NCBI GenBank assembly: GCA_013398295.1 | Contig: VZSF01008937.1 | Coordinates: 670,023-734,022, forward strand | Direction of reading: 5' to 3' | Length of the DNA stretch: 64,000 bases | Origin: Chionis minor | Lineage: Eukaryota > Chordata > Aves > Charadriiformes > Chionididae | Shown: piece by piece, positions 50,206 through 62,429 of the stretch | How the letters are laid out: every line of letters starts with the position of its first letter | How positions within the stretch are numbered: the first letter of the stretch is position 1 | Program-made: the position numbers and the translations under genes | The notes under the pieces: generated by a model | What the model saw: only the letters and a program-made list of their open reading frames with translations | What the model was told of the DNA's origin: nothing | The model's database searches: none

Positions 50206-53200
50206 ACTGCACATAGTTTGCTTGCAGTGTTGTAAGAAATAGCATCTATCTCTGGTTGAGGGACCCTTCTTGTCTAGAAAGATAGGAGTGTTTTCTATAG
50301 TTTCAGTATCTATCGCTGTATCATTTGCAATGCTCTGTGACATGATGACATCAAAATCTACATACAGATCTTCCCAAATCCACTTTTCAGTAAATCAGGG
50401 GACTGATTCTGAATGAAGTTCATGTAACTGAGAAAAGAGTGTAACTGAGAAACACACCCTGATGTATTCAAAATTAATTTGAAGGACAAACAAAAGGAGT
50501 AACTTTCTAACACATTCTAGACAGAAATTTTTAGCACAGAGCACATAAGCAGAAAATTACGAATGCTTTTAGGGGAATGTCCACTTTAATTACTTCCTCC
50601 TAGCTAATGATTTATTTTTCTCTCCTTTACTGATCTGTTTATCAGCAAATTATAATCTCTTCTTCCGCTGATCCTCTAGATATTAAAGTGTAATACTGCA
50701 AATCACCTAGGGCAAACAAAATGAGCACAAGGTATGTGAAGCTCAGGAAAAAGGAGAAAAAAAAGAAAAAATACAATGAGGTAAGCTAAGAAGAAAAAGA
50801 ACAAAGATAATAAGCACTTTATCATGAAAAGGAAAGGGAGCAAGAATAAAGGGAAAAAATATTCTGAAGTAATAAACAGTAGTTACTCAATGAAAAGCTT
50901 AAATGTACCTCTGGGTGTACGTGTAGGTATGTGTGAAGGGGACTCCTAAAGTACCACTCAGCTATTTATTTAGAGATAATTATAGCAACGTACTTCAGCC
51001 ATCAACAAAGGTCTTAGCAAGATGTCACAAATGGGTATTTTCTCTGCAGTTTGCAGTTTCTTGGTAAATCTCATACATCAGATCTCACTTAAAATTAGAT
51101 GTTAAAATTAGTGAATTTTTAAACGAGCTATTGTAGGGTTGTTCAAACTGTACAGGAAAAAATAACAGAAAGGGCAGAGAGGTAGTGAGATTTCTGCTGG
51201 GGAAGGAATTAGGGAAAGGCAAACGTATGTAGTGAACTTGACTGAGGAAAACCCTCACACAGCACTGAGTGCCAAAAGCAATGAGAAAGGATCTCAGTGA
51301 AATTTAAAAAGCCATTCACTCAGAGTAAAAGCCTAGAGAGATATTAGCAAGCAATAGCAAAGTGCATACGCTACTTTGGAACAAACAGCCTTAATAGATA
51401 TACGGGGACCTTGTATGTGACACAGTTTAGGATTGCCTTTTGGAATTGCATTCCAACTTTTCGGTGTAGGACACAACCCACATCCTGTGTGATGACTACA
51501 AGCTCCTACTGCTCTTTCCTAATTCACACAGTAATCTCCTGCAGCCCCATTGTACCTTCCCGTTGGCTTGGATTTTTAAATGTGAAGATGAACACCTGTT
51601 CTGCCAGTGTGAGCTGCTCATGTCCTGAGAGCTCATACTGAGTTTTAATCGGGTCTGACTTGCATTCAGGCTGCAGTTTTTTCTTCACATTTATGCTCGT
51701 TGAAAGGACTGAATACTTCATCTCAGACTCTGGGAAGGAACTTGAAAATGCTGGACTGTCTTGCTGACAGTGTTGCTGTCCTGTAATCATTTAATGTCTT
51801 TGTAAGTATCAATGTGAATATACAGGCATAACTTTGAGTAAGAAGAAATAGCAGGTTTTCACATACAGAGGTGCCAACCTGTTCCAGTGTCAGTAGTGAT
51901 TTTCCTTCCATCTTTCCCTGAGAATACCTAGTAATGAAACCTGCGAATTAAAGACTGATTGATCTGCCAGGCCTCTCTTCACAAAGCTCTCCTGCATGAT
52001 CCCTCCATCTGGATGCAAAATGACATTTAAAGAACGTCTTTTAATTTGTTAGCATTTTTTTATGTGTACAGATCAGATGAGTATTAGGATGTCCTAATAA
52101 ATCACACAGGGAGAAAGGGGTTATTTACACCACCTAGACTCCTAAGTAGAAATACACCCTTTTCCCCCCTTTTCACAACTCTGTAAGTTCAATCCCTGTC
52201 CCTTGCCTTCCATGTCCCATTACCATTCCCTTCAACTTCAAAAACTTATGGCAAAATTTTATCCCTCTCAAAGTAAGTGGGAACCTTTGAAAGTAGCCAG
52301 TTTCCTTTACTGAAGCCACTAAATTGAGGTAATCATACATTGGACTCAAATCATTCCTGGTATAACTCTACTGCCATTCACTGGGTCACATATGCGAGAT
52401 GTTGTGGTGTATTGTGTGTGTAAACCACAGGTTTGTTCAGTTCATAACACGTTACACTTTTAGCATGGGTTTTTTTATACGAGTGTAAAACCTCAAGAAA
52501 ATCAAAACAAATTTCTCCAGAGACGTAATTTTTTTTTTTTTAAATGAGATTTTTAGGTCAGTATTGCAACTTGTTTTGTTTTAGAGCTTTTCAAGTAGTT
52601 GCTGCAAGAATTATTTTATAATGGAAATGCAAGCATTTTACCCTCTTTTCCATAGCAGTGCCCAAACTGATTTTATTCAAGTTTGTTTTGCTTCTGCATT
52701 TTAGCATTGTGCAGAATTGTGGATGTAGTCCTGGTCTGATTGAAAGCCATGGTAAATCATTGATTAGTTTTAGTGGAGTAAGGATTAAGTATCGAGGTTT
52801 CTTACTATATTAAAACTTCTGAAAACTGTGTGTAAATAAAAAATATAGTTTTAAATTGAGGGATCCCAACAGCTTAATGCTATTTTCACTTGCGTTCATG
52901 AAAAGCAAGTCATAACATTCGAGGAGGGAATGATGGAAAGAAAAATAAGGAAAGTTATGTTTGGGTAAATGCAATTAGTCTGAGCATTATAATTCGAGAA
53001 GAAACTAAATGTTACCATAATTAGACCCAGCCAAAACATTTCAGGAGAATGGTTTTTAAAACCACAAAGCATGTTGATTTATTATCTTAATGCAGCTGAT
53101 AAATAGCTTCAGAAAAAATAAAAGCAAATAAAAAGATTCAACAAAACAAACATATTCCATTCCTTCTCCCAAAATAAGAAAAATGAGATGTTTAGCTTTA

Positions 53201-54429
53201 CCCCAAATAAAATTTTGAGATTAAACTTCCCTAATAAAAAAAACAAAACCAAAAACAAACCAACAACAAAGCGTTCTATTTTAATTGATCAAAATGTTTA
53301 GGCTAAGCAAATGCCATCACAGGAAGACAGACTGAAAAGAGATGTGAATTCCGTATAATGAACTGAAGACATATCCAGAGGTGGGATGTGGTAATTTGTG
53401 ACATTTATGCTTTTTCTTCTTCTTCCTAGTCATTGATGCCTCTGGGTTTACACTGAAAATAATGCAAGAAAAGTCCATCAATATCGTCTAGTATGTGAAA
53501 AAAACCCTTCTTAGTTCAGAATGTATGGGCAAATGAGAGAATTTGGCTATTATTTTGGTGACATAGCTTTCTTAGTTAAAAATATTTTAGGGACTAATTA
53601 GACCTAGGTAGATCAGAGATCTTATGTTAAGATTAATATAAAACTGCATACTCTCCAAAATACATTTTTTTATAAACTTCTTTTCATGCAAATTTAAAGT
53701 GTTATGGGAAATTTAAGTTCTTTGCCTATATGAAAGTTTGTAGGTTATACAGTGATTCTGAAAGTCATGATTATATGTTACTAGGATGTGAAGCACTGAC
53801 AATTTAGTCAGATATATTTTTTGTATCTAAAGCAAGTGATCACATTTAGAAGATAAATCATGCTTCTATGGATTCTAGAATTAGGAAAAAAAAAAGTCAA
53901 AAAATGTAATTCAGTGCTGGACTCCAATTTATTACTGCTATGATTCAGCTACAAAAAACCCTACAACAACTTATCCTCAATACCAGGTAACATATTTATA
54001 TTTGTAATATTCTGTGCTACTATAATGTTACTAAGTTTGGAAGGCTAATAGAATTATCTCTTGTTTGCTCAATGCATGGTATATATCCTTCTTAATAGCA
54101 TGTGTAGTGTTTCTGTTGCCATATTTTCAAATGACACTTGTTTATAAGTATATATATATAATCAAAAAGCATTTCATATTTATCTGCATTTCCTGGCAAT
54201 TACTGGCTTTTTTTTGTTTATTGGAAACTGAGAGTTTTACCCAAAAGCTATTATCTAAGCTCATCCCTTGAGCATTTTGACTGATCTATTATCCTAGTCA
54301 TAATACTCTGGCCTGTTAAGTAGATCTAGTCATGTCAGTAGTCACTTTAATCCCTGATGAAGAAAATCTGCTTGACCAGAGAAGACACTAGAAAATTTCA
54401 GACACTTAAAAATGCTAAGTGAGTAACAA
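50206..54429. other. Unique AT-rich DNA, no gene seen
   Basis: About 4.2 kb without a gene. Purine-rich stretches lie at about 50740-50860. The 76- and 88-codon frames overlapping on opposite strands at 51411-51790 show no motif. A 61-nt segment with splice-like ends (53430-53490) is under findings. A TA run lies at about 54149-54160. Confidence 0.5.
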
Positions 54430-55080
54430 AAAGGCAAATGAAATTCAGTGTTAATAAATACAAAGTAATGCATACTAAAGTTAACAAATAAAGCTACTTG
54501 TGCACTTTACAGCATTCTAAGCTAAGAGTATTGCTTAAAGAAACGGAGGGAAATAATTATAGGCACAGCCACAGTCAGGAAAGTTAGCACGATACTAGGA
54601 CGCATATGAAGTAGGATGAAGAATAATAACAGAGATTATTATAATGCTTCTGTGAGTCAGTAATACAGGTTCTTGTACAACACTGTGTGCATGGTTGATC
54701 ACCCCATCTCAGAGGGATATTAAAGAACTGTAAGCGAGTTCAGAGAAGGACAGTAACAATTACAGAGAATCTGGAATAGCTCTCATGTAAGAAAATTGGG
54801 AGGGTTTTCCTTGGAAAGGAGATGGGTAAGTGGGGACATAAACGTATAAAAAATAATGAATACTGTAGAAAAATGAAGAATATTTTTTCCCTCCTCTTTT
54901 ATAAAACAAGAATAAAAGGGGCATTAATGAAAACTTTTTTTTTTAATTTACCTAGATTTAGAATAATAGAGATGTCTATCTAAGACACTAGGCTTCCTTA
55001 CACAGTTACACAATAAATATCTTTACATAAAACCTGAACAGCATTAGGGTAACCTATTCCTCAAGGACTCAGACAGTCGT
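54430..55080 (+). mobile_element. Ancient CR1-type LINE fragment, sense
   Basis: The order of blocks matches the last third of ORF2 of an old amniote CR1. 'aaatgaaattcagtgttaat' and 'aaatacaaagtaatgcat' correspond to the WKMKFNVDKCKVMH coding region. 'SPHLRGILKNCKRVQRRT' is open at 54699-54752 and resembles SPHLKKDIEELEKVQRRAT. 'cttggaaaggagatgggtaa' resembles LEKRRLRG. After about 54930 only weak similarity remains ('gtaacctattcctcaaggac', like the GGAACTCCTTGCC region). Stops and frameshifts show it is dead. It belongs to the same old stratum as the 24.2 kb copy. Confidence 0.8.
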
Positions 55081-57216
55081 CTACACGCTATACAGAAAAG
55101 AGTATGTGTAATAAAGATAGTAGATTGAAAACTGATATTTTTCCCCCTCATATAATGTAATTAAATGGTAGAACTATAGCCCAACAGAAAATGATGACAC
55201 AAAAAATGTAACAAAACTAAAAAGAGATTGCACATTTATAATGATAATCATGATACACAGAGTCATTATGATTAATTAAAAGAACTTTGTAAACCATATT
55301 ATGTCCCACATTTCAGAGCTTAAACTTATCTCTAGTGATGTGAAACCAGGATGAAATTTGGTGTAGACTGTAGATAATTTCCAGTCTGTAATGGTAGTAC
55401 ACTTTCCTGTGAAATAATTGCATTGTATGCTCTTAGAGATCATTAAGACTTGATGGACCTCAGTGTCATCTAGTATTTTGATTCTTGTGCTTCTATATTA
55501 GTAAATATGTTGGCATCTAGCTCTGGAAAAGCAAAATTACTATGAGACAAGATGTTAAGAAGCACTGATTATTAAGCTTGCATCATCAGAGAGCCAAATT
55601 TCTTCAAACAGGCATTCCTGAGGGTAAGGAATTTTAGCCAGGTGCACCCTTGACTCATGTATGGGGCAATGACTTGAGGTGCTTGGAGACAGACAGTACT
55701 TAGACAGCTCAAAGCATTAGTCAACATATTTTGTTCATAGTTAGACTGGCTATGAAAAATGTTTTAGGCAGAACCAATTTTTGCTAACATCCATTTCATT
55801 AAAAAGTAAACTGAATTTTAGCTTTGCTCCCTATTTTGGTTGTTAGTTTTAAAGTACCTTGACAAGTGTATGGAGGAATACATAGGGCCAGACTTGTATC
55901 CATTACAAACAATCCCCCTGTCAAAGAAGAGGGATAAATTTATGTGAGATGCTCTGGAGCCCTACAGCATGCGATACTGGGCACAAGAAAGTCTTGGCTG
56001 CTGCAAAACCTGTTAGAACCGTGTGGAAAGCCAGAAAGGTGTTTCTTAAGAAACACAACATAAAATTTGTTTCAGTTTTGCCTTGCATAACCTATAAAAA
56101 TCTCACACTAAACATTTACTTGCTGAAAGTATGGATGTGAGCAAAGTAGTGCTGGGTAAGCTGGGGTGTGAAATAAGAAGGCATTAAAGCTTGTGCGCTA
56201 AGTGTCCATTTATCTACCCCACAGTATATGCAAATGCATACTTTGTTTTTATCAGGAATTGTCACAGGGTCAGAAAATGTACTCAGCCAGATAATTCCAC
56301 TGAAATAATTGACATGCAATTTCAAAGCTCAGATTTTTTTTCAGTAACTTTTTTGCATGTCCATATATTTAATTTGGGGACATTTGGGATAGACAGTATC
56401 TCTTGAAAACCAAAATACTGAATAGTGCATCTATTTTAGCTTTTTCAGCATATAGAGAGAATACTCTGGGCACAGTGAGACTATTCATGACATCAGGAAT
56501 ATTCCAATTTCTGCGATACACAGGCTAAAATGAACCAAAAAGAGAGATGCTGTTTTAAGGAAAACAGGATGCAATTTCATCAATATTTCTGAGAACACTG
56601 AAACATGCGAAGCTGTGGATAAGAAACTCTTAGCCTCCCAGTTGGCAACTTATTGATTATAAGAGCTGTTCACTAATGAGCTAACTAGAAGAAGGCAAAG
56701 TCAAAAAAGCTTGCAGAACCAAATATGCTGACAATGTTTAACAATGAGCATGTTTGCACAGGAACACCTGAACTTTGCTGGTTGAGGGAAAACAGCTTTG
56801 CCGTCTTTTGATTTATTCTTTTTAGCCCATTGTAATATATTATTTAGCTCTATAACAAGGATAAATTTAGGCAGAGTCTTTAATCAGACCGAATTATAAT
56901 GTCTCAACAGAACTCTGAGGAGTAGCTGCATCTGCATGTAGTTGACTTTTTTGGCTCGGCAAGAGGAGTATGGGGCACTCTGCAGATGTTGTGAGCAGTT
57001 AATTTCCATAGCAATATAGAGAAATTCGACTTGTGAATGCTGGAGCCACTCATACATTCAGTTTTGCCCTATACTGTCTTTGGTTAGCTTGGAGACTCTA
57101 TCTCACCTTGACTGATGTTCTTTCCTCCATCGCCATGCCTTGGTTGAGCGTCACAAGGTGAGATAACACCTTGAAGAGAAAGCTTTGGAAAGCCAGTGAG
57201 CTTAGAGTGCTCCTTA
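55081..57216. other. Unique AT-rich DNA, no gene seen
   Basis: Nothing recognisable. Frames of 63-71 codons overlap on both strands at 56116-56406 without family motifs. Confidence 0.5.
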
Positions 57217-57840
57217 ATCACAGAATCACCTAGGTTGGAAAGGATCTTTAAGATCAACTATAAATCTAACACTGCCAAAACCACCACTTAATCATGTCCC
57301 TAAGCATCGCATCCACCCGTCTTTTAAATACCTCCAGAGATGGTGACTCCACCACTTGGGCAGCCTGTTCCAATGCTTGATAACTCTTTCAGTGAAGAAA
57401 TTTTGCCCAATATCCAATCTAAACCTCCCCTGGTGCATCTTGAGGCCATTTACTCTTGTCCTATCTCTTGTTGCTTGGGAGAAGAGACCAACCCCTACCT
57501 CGCTACAACCTCCTTTCAGGTAGTTGTAGAGAGTGATAAGGTCTCCCCTCAGCCTCCTTTTCTCTAGGCTAAACAATCCCAATTCCCTCAGCTGCTCCTC
57601 ATAAGACTTGTTCTCTAGACCCCTCACCAGCTTCATTGCTCTTCTCTGAACACGCTCCAGCACCTCAATGTCTTTCTTGTCATGAGGGGCCCAAAACTGA
57701 ACATGGGATTTGAGGTGGGGCCTCACTAGTGCTCAGTACAGGGGCACAATCACTTCCCTGCTCCTGCTGGCCACAGTATTCCTGATAAAAGCCAGCATGC
57801 TGTTGGCCTTCTTGGCCACCTGGGCAAAGTGCTGGCTGTC
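57217..57840 (-). mobile_element. CR1 LINE 3' fragment, antisense
   Basis: The minus strand encodes a nearly intact C-terminal end of CR1 ORF2 over 144 codons (57292-57726): '[20 protein letters not shown]', '[20 protein letters not shown]' and '[20 protein letters not shown]' are seen in order, ending '[15 protein letters not shown]'. The plus-strand end at 57217 reads 'atcacagaatcacctaggtt', the reversed CR1 tail. Similarity continues past the frame's start to about 57840 ('cttggccacctgggcaaagt'), where a TGA and changed codons break the reading frame. This is the best-preserved coding fragment in the window, but it is a 5'-truncated dead copy lacking endonuclease and RT core. It is a different subfamily from the 3.9 kb copy, judging by the wording of the shared blocks. 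Confidence 0.93.
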
Positions 57841-60800
57841 AACCAAACCTACCTATTTTCTTAAATAACTCTGTTTTCTCTGTGTAGACTTCCCACTGAA
57901 CGTTGACAAAAAGATACCTTAGGTTTGCGTGTAGACAGATATAGTCTAGGATCTGTCCTGTAGCTCTGTTCTCTTGATTGTCCAAATTAGGGCCAGGCTA
58001 GGTTATACTGAAGGTTTCTTATGGCTAATATAGATATAATTTTCTTCTAATGGAAAATAGGGAGCAAGGAGCTGAGGCATTTGTCTGCCTGGAGGTGACC
58101 AGAGCGTGTGCCAGGACCAGGAGCTAGGAAATGTTACTGGGTACTACACTTTAAGGCCGTCCCAATCCCCTTAAGATGCAGGATGAAGATGTTTGATGGA
58201 GGGTGTTCGATAGCTTCACTCTGACACAATAAAAATCTCCACGATAGCCTAACGCTTATCTGTTTAGAAACCAGAGCTTGTAACTATGGCATGATTTCCC
58301 TGTATGGATCACAAAAAGATCCATCACCTCTCAGCTGGGATGCAGCTGGACAGCAATGATAGAGCTGTGCAGGCTCTCCGCTGTCAAACGGCACAAAGTG
58401 CATGCTGTACTGTTTGCTCTAAGTGGACCTCATATTTCTGTGGCCTTTCCTCCCTGAAATAAATAGATGGCAATATGCTCATATTTATACATTAAAAGCA
58501 CTTTCAGAATCTCGTTAAATGAAGCACTCATGTACATTGTCTCTTCTGACAAGAGAACACATGTTAATCAGGTCACTTAATGCACTGTATGGAAGAGCAT
58601 GATAAAAAACCAAACCAGATTTTCCCTGTGACTAACATAAAACAGGGTAGTGGTCGTAGCATTTATGTCCAAGGATTTTAGGTAGCAAAGATAAAATGCT
58701 TGAATAACCCTGTTTTCATTTTCTGTGAAAGAAATACAGCATTTTCTTTTCCTTCACACACATCATTGTTGCATTCTATGATAAATACTACAATGGGAAG
58801 ATTATTTTCAGGGGTTAGTTTTAAAGAGTCTTTCTGAGGTAGAGGGAGCAGTATTTCTCAGTCATTTATAGGAGATCTATAAGTGCAACAAAAAGGTAGA
58901 AAGGTTTCGTTGTTGATTTCGGTGTGCTCATGAGCTGGGATTAATGTTCTTTGGTAAATCTTTTGTGCTTGCTGATGTAGACAAACATGCAGTAGTTCTA
59001 AATTTATACGGCATGTACTGGATCAAGCTCATCTTTTCATTTAAATGCCATTATGAACAGGAGGCATTTTTTATATCTAATGACTCCTAAAATGGCACAC
59101 ACTGATGGGTGAGACTAGAAAAATAACAAGATAAATAAAGGAGATACTTAGCTATAGTGTATCTGTAGAAATAGTAAACATCAATTCTGTTCTTTGAGAC
59201 CAGGCAATTAGACATAGGGGATTTGTTTTAATGGGTCTATATGTGTAGATGCAGATATATGTAGATTTGTGTATGTGACATTGTGACCAGGCATTTTGAC
59301 TACTTTTTTTGCTAAGGGAGTTTACAGAATCTGCATTCAGAAGATTAAAAGGGGCTGTTTACAGGAAGATACACAAACACTGGCAGAAACTGATATGCCA
59401 CAAAGCTCTGGTGATAATGCTGTTTTAAAATGTGTACTAGTGGGAACACAGGGCTAATTTCCATAACTACTGCAGGATCTTGTGCTTCTAAGAGGAACTG
59501 TTGTGGAATACAAAATGGACGCTGCTTATTAAGTGTTTTGGTGACAAGAAGGCAATATTTTATACAAGGTCTGAAAAGGAAGCCTCTGGAAAGGTGCTTC
59601 AGGGACAGTATTTCTTTCTCACTTTAGTAATTTTGATGATAAAACCCCACAATAACCAGCTGAAAACCCCATCTTTGGACACAAGTAGTCCCTTTGAAAG
59701 TGGCATGAGAACATAGAGAATCACATACAAATTTCCTCAGATCGTGGTAGTTCTTTGTCATCATGGAGAGGAAATTCTTTGGGACTATTTTAAGAATAGT
59801 ATTCAAAATGTCTGTTTCATTTAAAAAAGACGGAAACAGAAATATAGCTGTGCTAAGCTTTGTCTTAGTTCTCAGAATATAAACCAAGTTTACCTAAGTT
59901 TAAACCTGGAAGAACTGGTACTTCTCCTATTGAAATGCTTATTGCATACGTAGCCACTCCGCCATTCTTGCTGTGCAAGAGAGAGTGGCTGTGAAACTGA
60001 TGTAACATCAAAACTATCCAGGGAAAAATCTGTTAAATGCTGAAGGGAAAATGTAGAGAGAATAGGTAGGATGTAGTTACTTTGTGTAGCTGACTTATTC
60101 AAAATTCTATTCTCAGTCTTATTCGGAGTCAAGTATTACACACAATCAGCTGCTTACGTAAACAGTACCTCTCCCTTTTGCCCATTTGGCTGCCTTTTAA
60201 AGCAGCTGTTAGCATGGCAAGGTGTGCTTCCTTCCTACTTTCACAATCCAGGACTGGATGAGCTTCCATGTGTACTCCAGACAGAGCTCTGAACAGGTTG
60301 CTGGTTTTCAGTAGGTGTCAGTGTGTTTATGCTGTACCTATCAACTAAAAGAATACTGCTGTCGATTGGTTGGGTGACAGATGAATTGCTTTAAAGATGT
60401 CATAAGTACCTTCGCGTTGGCCTGAGTGCACTGTGATATACAAGTTATGATTACAAAAAGAATTTGGAGGACCTAAACGGGAAGAGGATATAAAAAATGA
60501 GATATATTTTCATTAAAATTTAAGTGTTTCAATTTCTGTAAAATGCATCCAGCTAGTAACAAGAGATTGTATCTTGCAGTGGCTTGAAAGAATAGAATAA
60601 TGGTTGAAATACTATTTCTTCATAACACAACAAGCTGTGAAGTGCATTGTAATTCAGTTTTGTTTGTGTTAGGACAGTACGTTAAAGAGAAGTGAGTTTT
60701 GAGAGTGATATGATCAGTGCCGAGAGCTAGTGTCTTTGCAACATAAATTTCAGAGGGATTCCTTCAGATTACCACTAGTCTGGCCCAGTGGACTGAATGT

Positions 60801-61727
60801 CCATTTGTGTTAAGAGTGTGTGAGTTGAGGTCCTGGAGTATTTCTTCCACTTCCATCTAAAAGAAATCCGGATTGTGTGCTCCAGGATTGCTCTGTGAGC
60901 CAAAGTGCAGTAATCACTTGAAAGCATGCTTCTGAATTAAAGCACTAATGTAGATGCTCCCATTGCTCCCAGTCAATATAGTAACTCTATTCAGCCCAAC
61001 ATTGAAAAAAAATACTTTTATGTGATCAAAGCCTGTTTAGGCACATCTCAGCTAGCTTCATCTGCTCTGATTTGGGTACCAAAGCAGAGAAACTTGCTTA
61101 CACAAGCACAGAAGAACCTTTTGCACTTAGGGAATCTGACTGTACTGAAGTTAGTATTGCTGTAGCTTTAAAGGTATTTGTAGCCAGAGAAGTGTCACAG
61201 TGCCTGTATGAACTGCAATGAAACCTCTACAGAGGTAAAATCGCTTCACAGTTATAAGAAGCAGAAGTATTTGATTTAACCCTGTAAAAGGAAAAATTAC
61301 ACATGTGTTTCTGTACCTTTGTGAACTAGTGGCTAAAAGCAGAACTGGAGATGGCTTCTCTGTGAGACCGTTGCTGGAACCAGCTGTAGAATAGAATTCA
61401 TACCTTGCACCACATGAAATGAAAACTCCTAGGGATCCTAGAAACTAGCTGTGAGATGAGCTCTCTAGGGAGCAAATAATCACCTCATTGACAGTACTGA
61501 GCTGCATTAATATGCACCAAAAGTGACGCTAGCAGTTTCTGGAGAGCAAATTACAGTATTTCTTTCTCTTATGTCCTGCAGGAGTCTCTTCACTGGCAAA
61601 TAAAGTGGACCTTATTAAGCTGAGATGTACTTCTTTGAACTAGATTTACTGTAGCATGCAGTCTGGACATATTTCAATTTCCTTGTAGGGAATATAAAAA
61701 ATAGACAGAGTTGCCCTTCCCCCCCCC
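57841..61727. other. Unique AT-rich DNA, no gene seen
   Basis: About 3.9 kb with no gene or named repeat. Frames of 65-87 codons at 59430-60132 overlap on both strands. It ends in a run of nine C at 61719-61727. Confidence 0.5.
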
Positions 61728-61728
61728 N
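61728..61728. other. Assembly gap or unresolved base at a poly-C run
   Basis: A single N follows nine consecutive C. Unlike the other two Ns, the flanks are not duplicated, so this is either a real gap of unknown length at a hard-to-read C-rich tract or an ambiguous call. Confidence 0.8.
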
Positions 61729-62429
61729 ATGCATTTTTGCTATTATTGAGTAGAATCAAAATGAGGTACTCTACTTCGGACAAATCTAAAAATTAATATT
61801 TCTTCTAAACTTTCTGCATCTTAGGGGGACAGAATGCAGGGATAGGCTGCTTAGCTTTAAGTACGCTTTAAAGAAAATAGCTTATCATAATAAGGATACA
61901 TGTATATATACATAAAAATATAAAAATAAATATCTCATTATTTGCAGGGGTGTTTTGGAAGAGTTTTGATCAACTTTGCTTTTCTTACATGAGGAAACAT
62001 TCATCTTCACTGGGAAACCATGCATTTTCCAGGTGTTCAAGTCAACGAAGTGGTTGCTATTTTTTTAGGGCATATTTTAAAGACCATTTCAAGGCGAAAT
62101 GCACAGAAACAAACCGTGCTGTAGTGGTGTGGTTTACGCTTCATATGGCCTGAGCTTTGATTTACTGATACTTCCTTCCCATCAACCACTTTTACAACAC
62201 TGCTGTGGTATCCCTTGGTGTTTTGCCTAGTTTCCATTGGCTCTTGACCTAACTTTATGCTGAGATCAAACCAAATGGAAGATATTGCAGAAATGCATTG
62301 CTGTAGATGCTGACACATGGAGTCAAAGCACAAAGCTCAAAGATGCGGTTAGAGAAAGAAAGGTAAGTATCTCAATGGCTTAGAAAACTATTATTTTGTT
62401 GTAAATTTGGGAGGCAACAGACATAACTG
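61729..62429. other. Unique DNA, no gene seen
   Basis: Nothing recognisable. A 98-codon minus-strand frame (62037-62333) has no family motif. Part of it could belong to the ORF1/ORF2 region of the CR1 that follows, but I cannot show this. Confidence 0.4.

Noticed and set aside
52240..52400. Possible amniote repeat ('ctggtataactctactgcc' region)
   Set aside because: The resemblance to a common reptile/bird repeat is short and could not be extended on either side.
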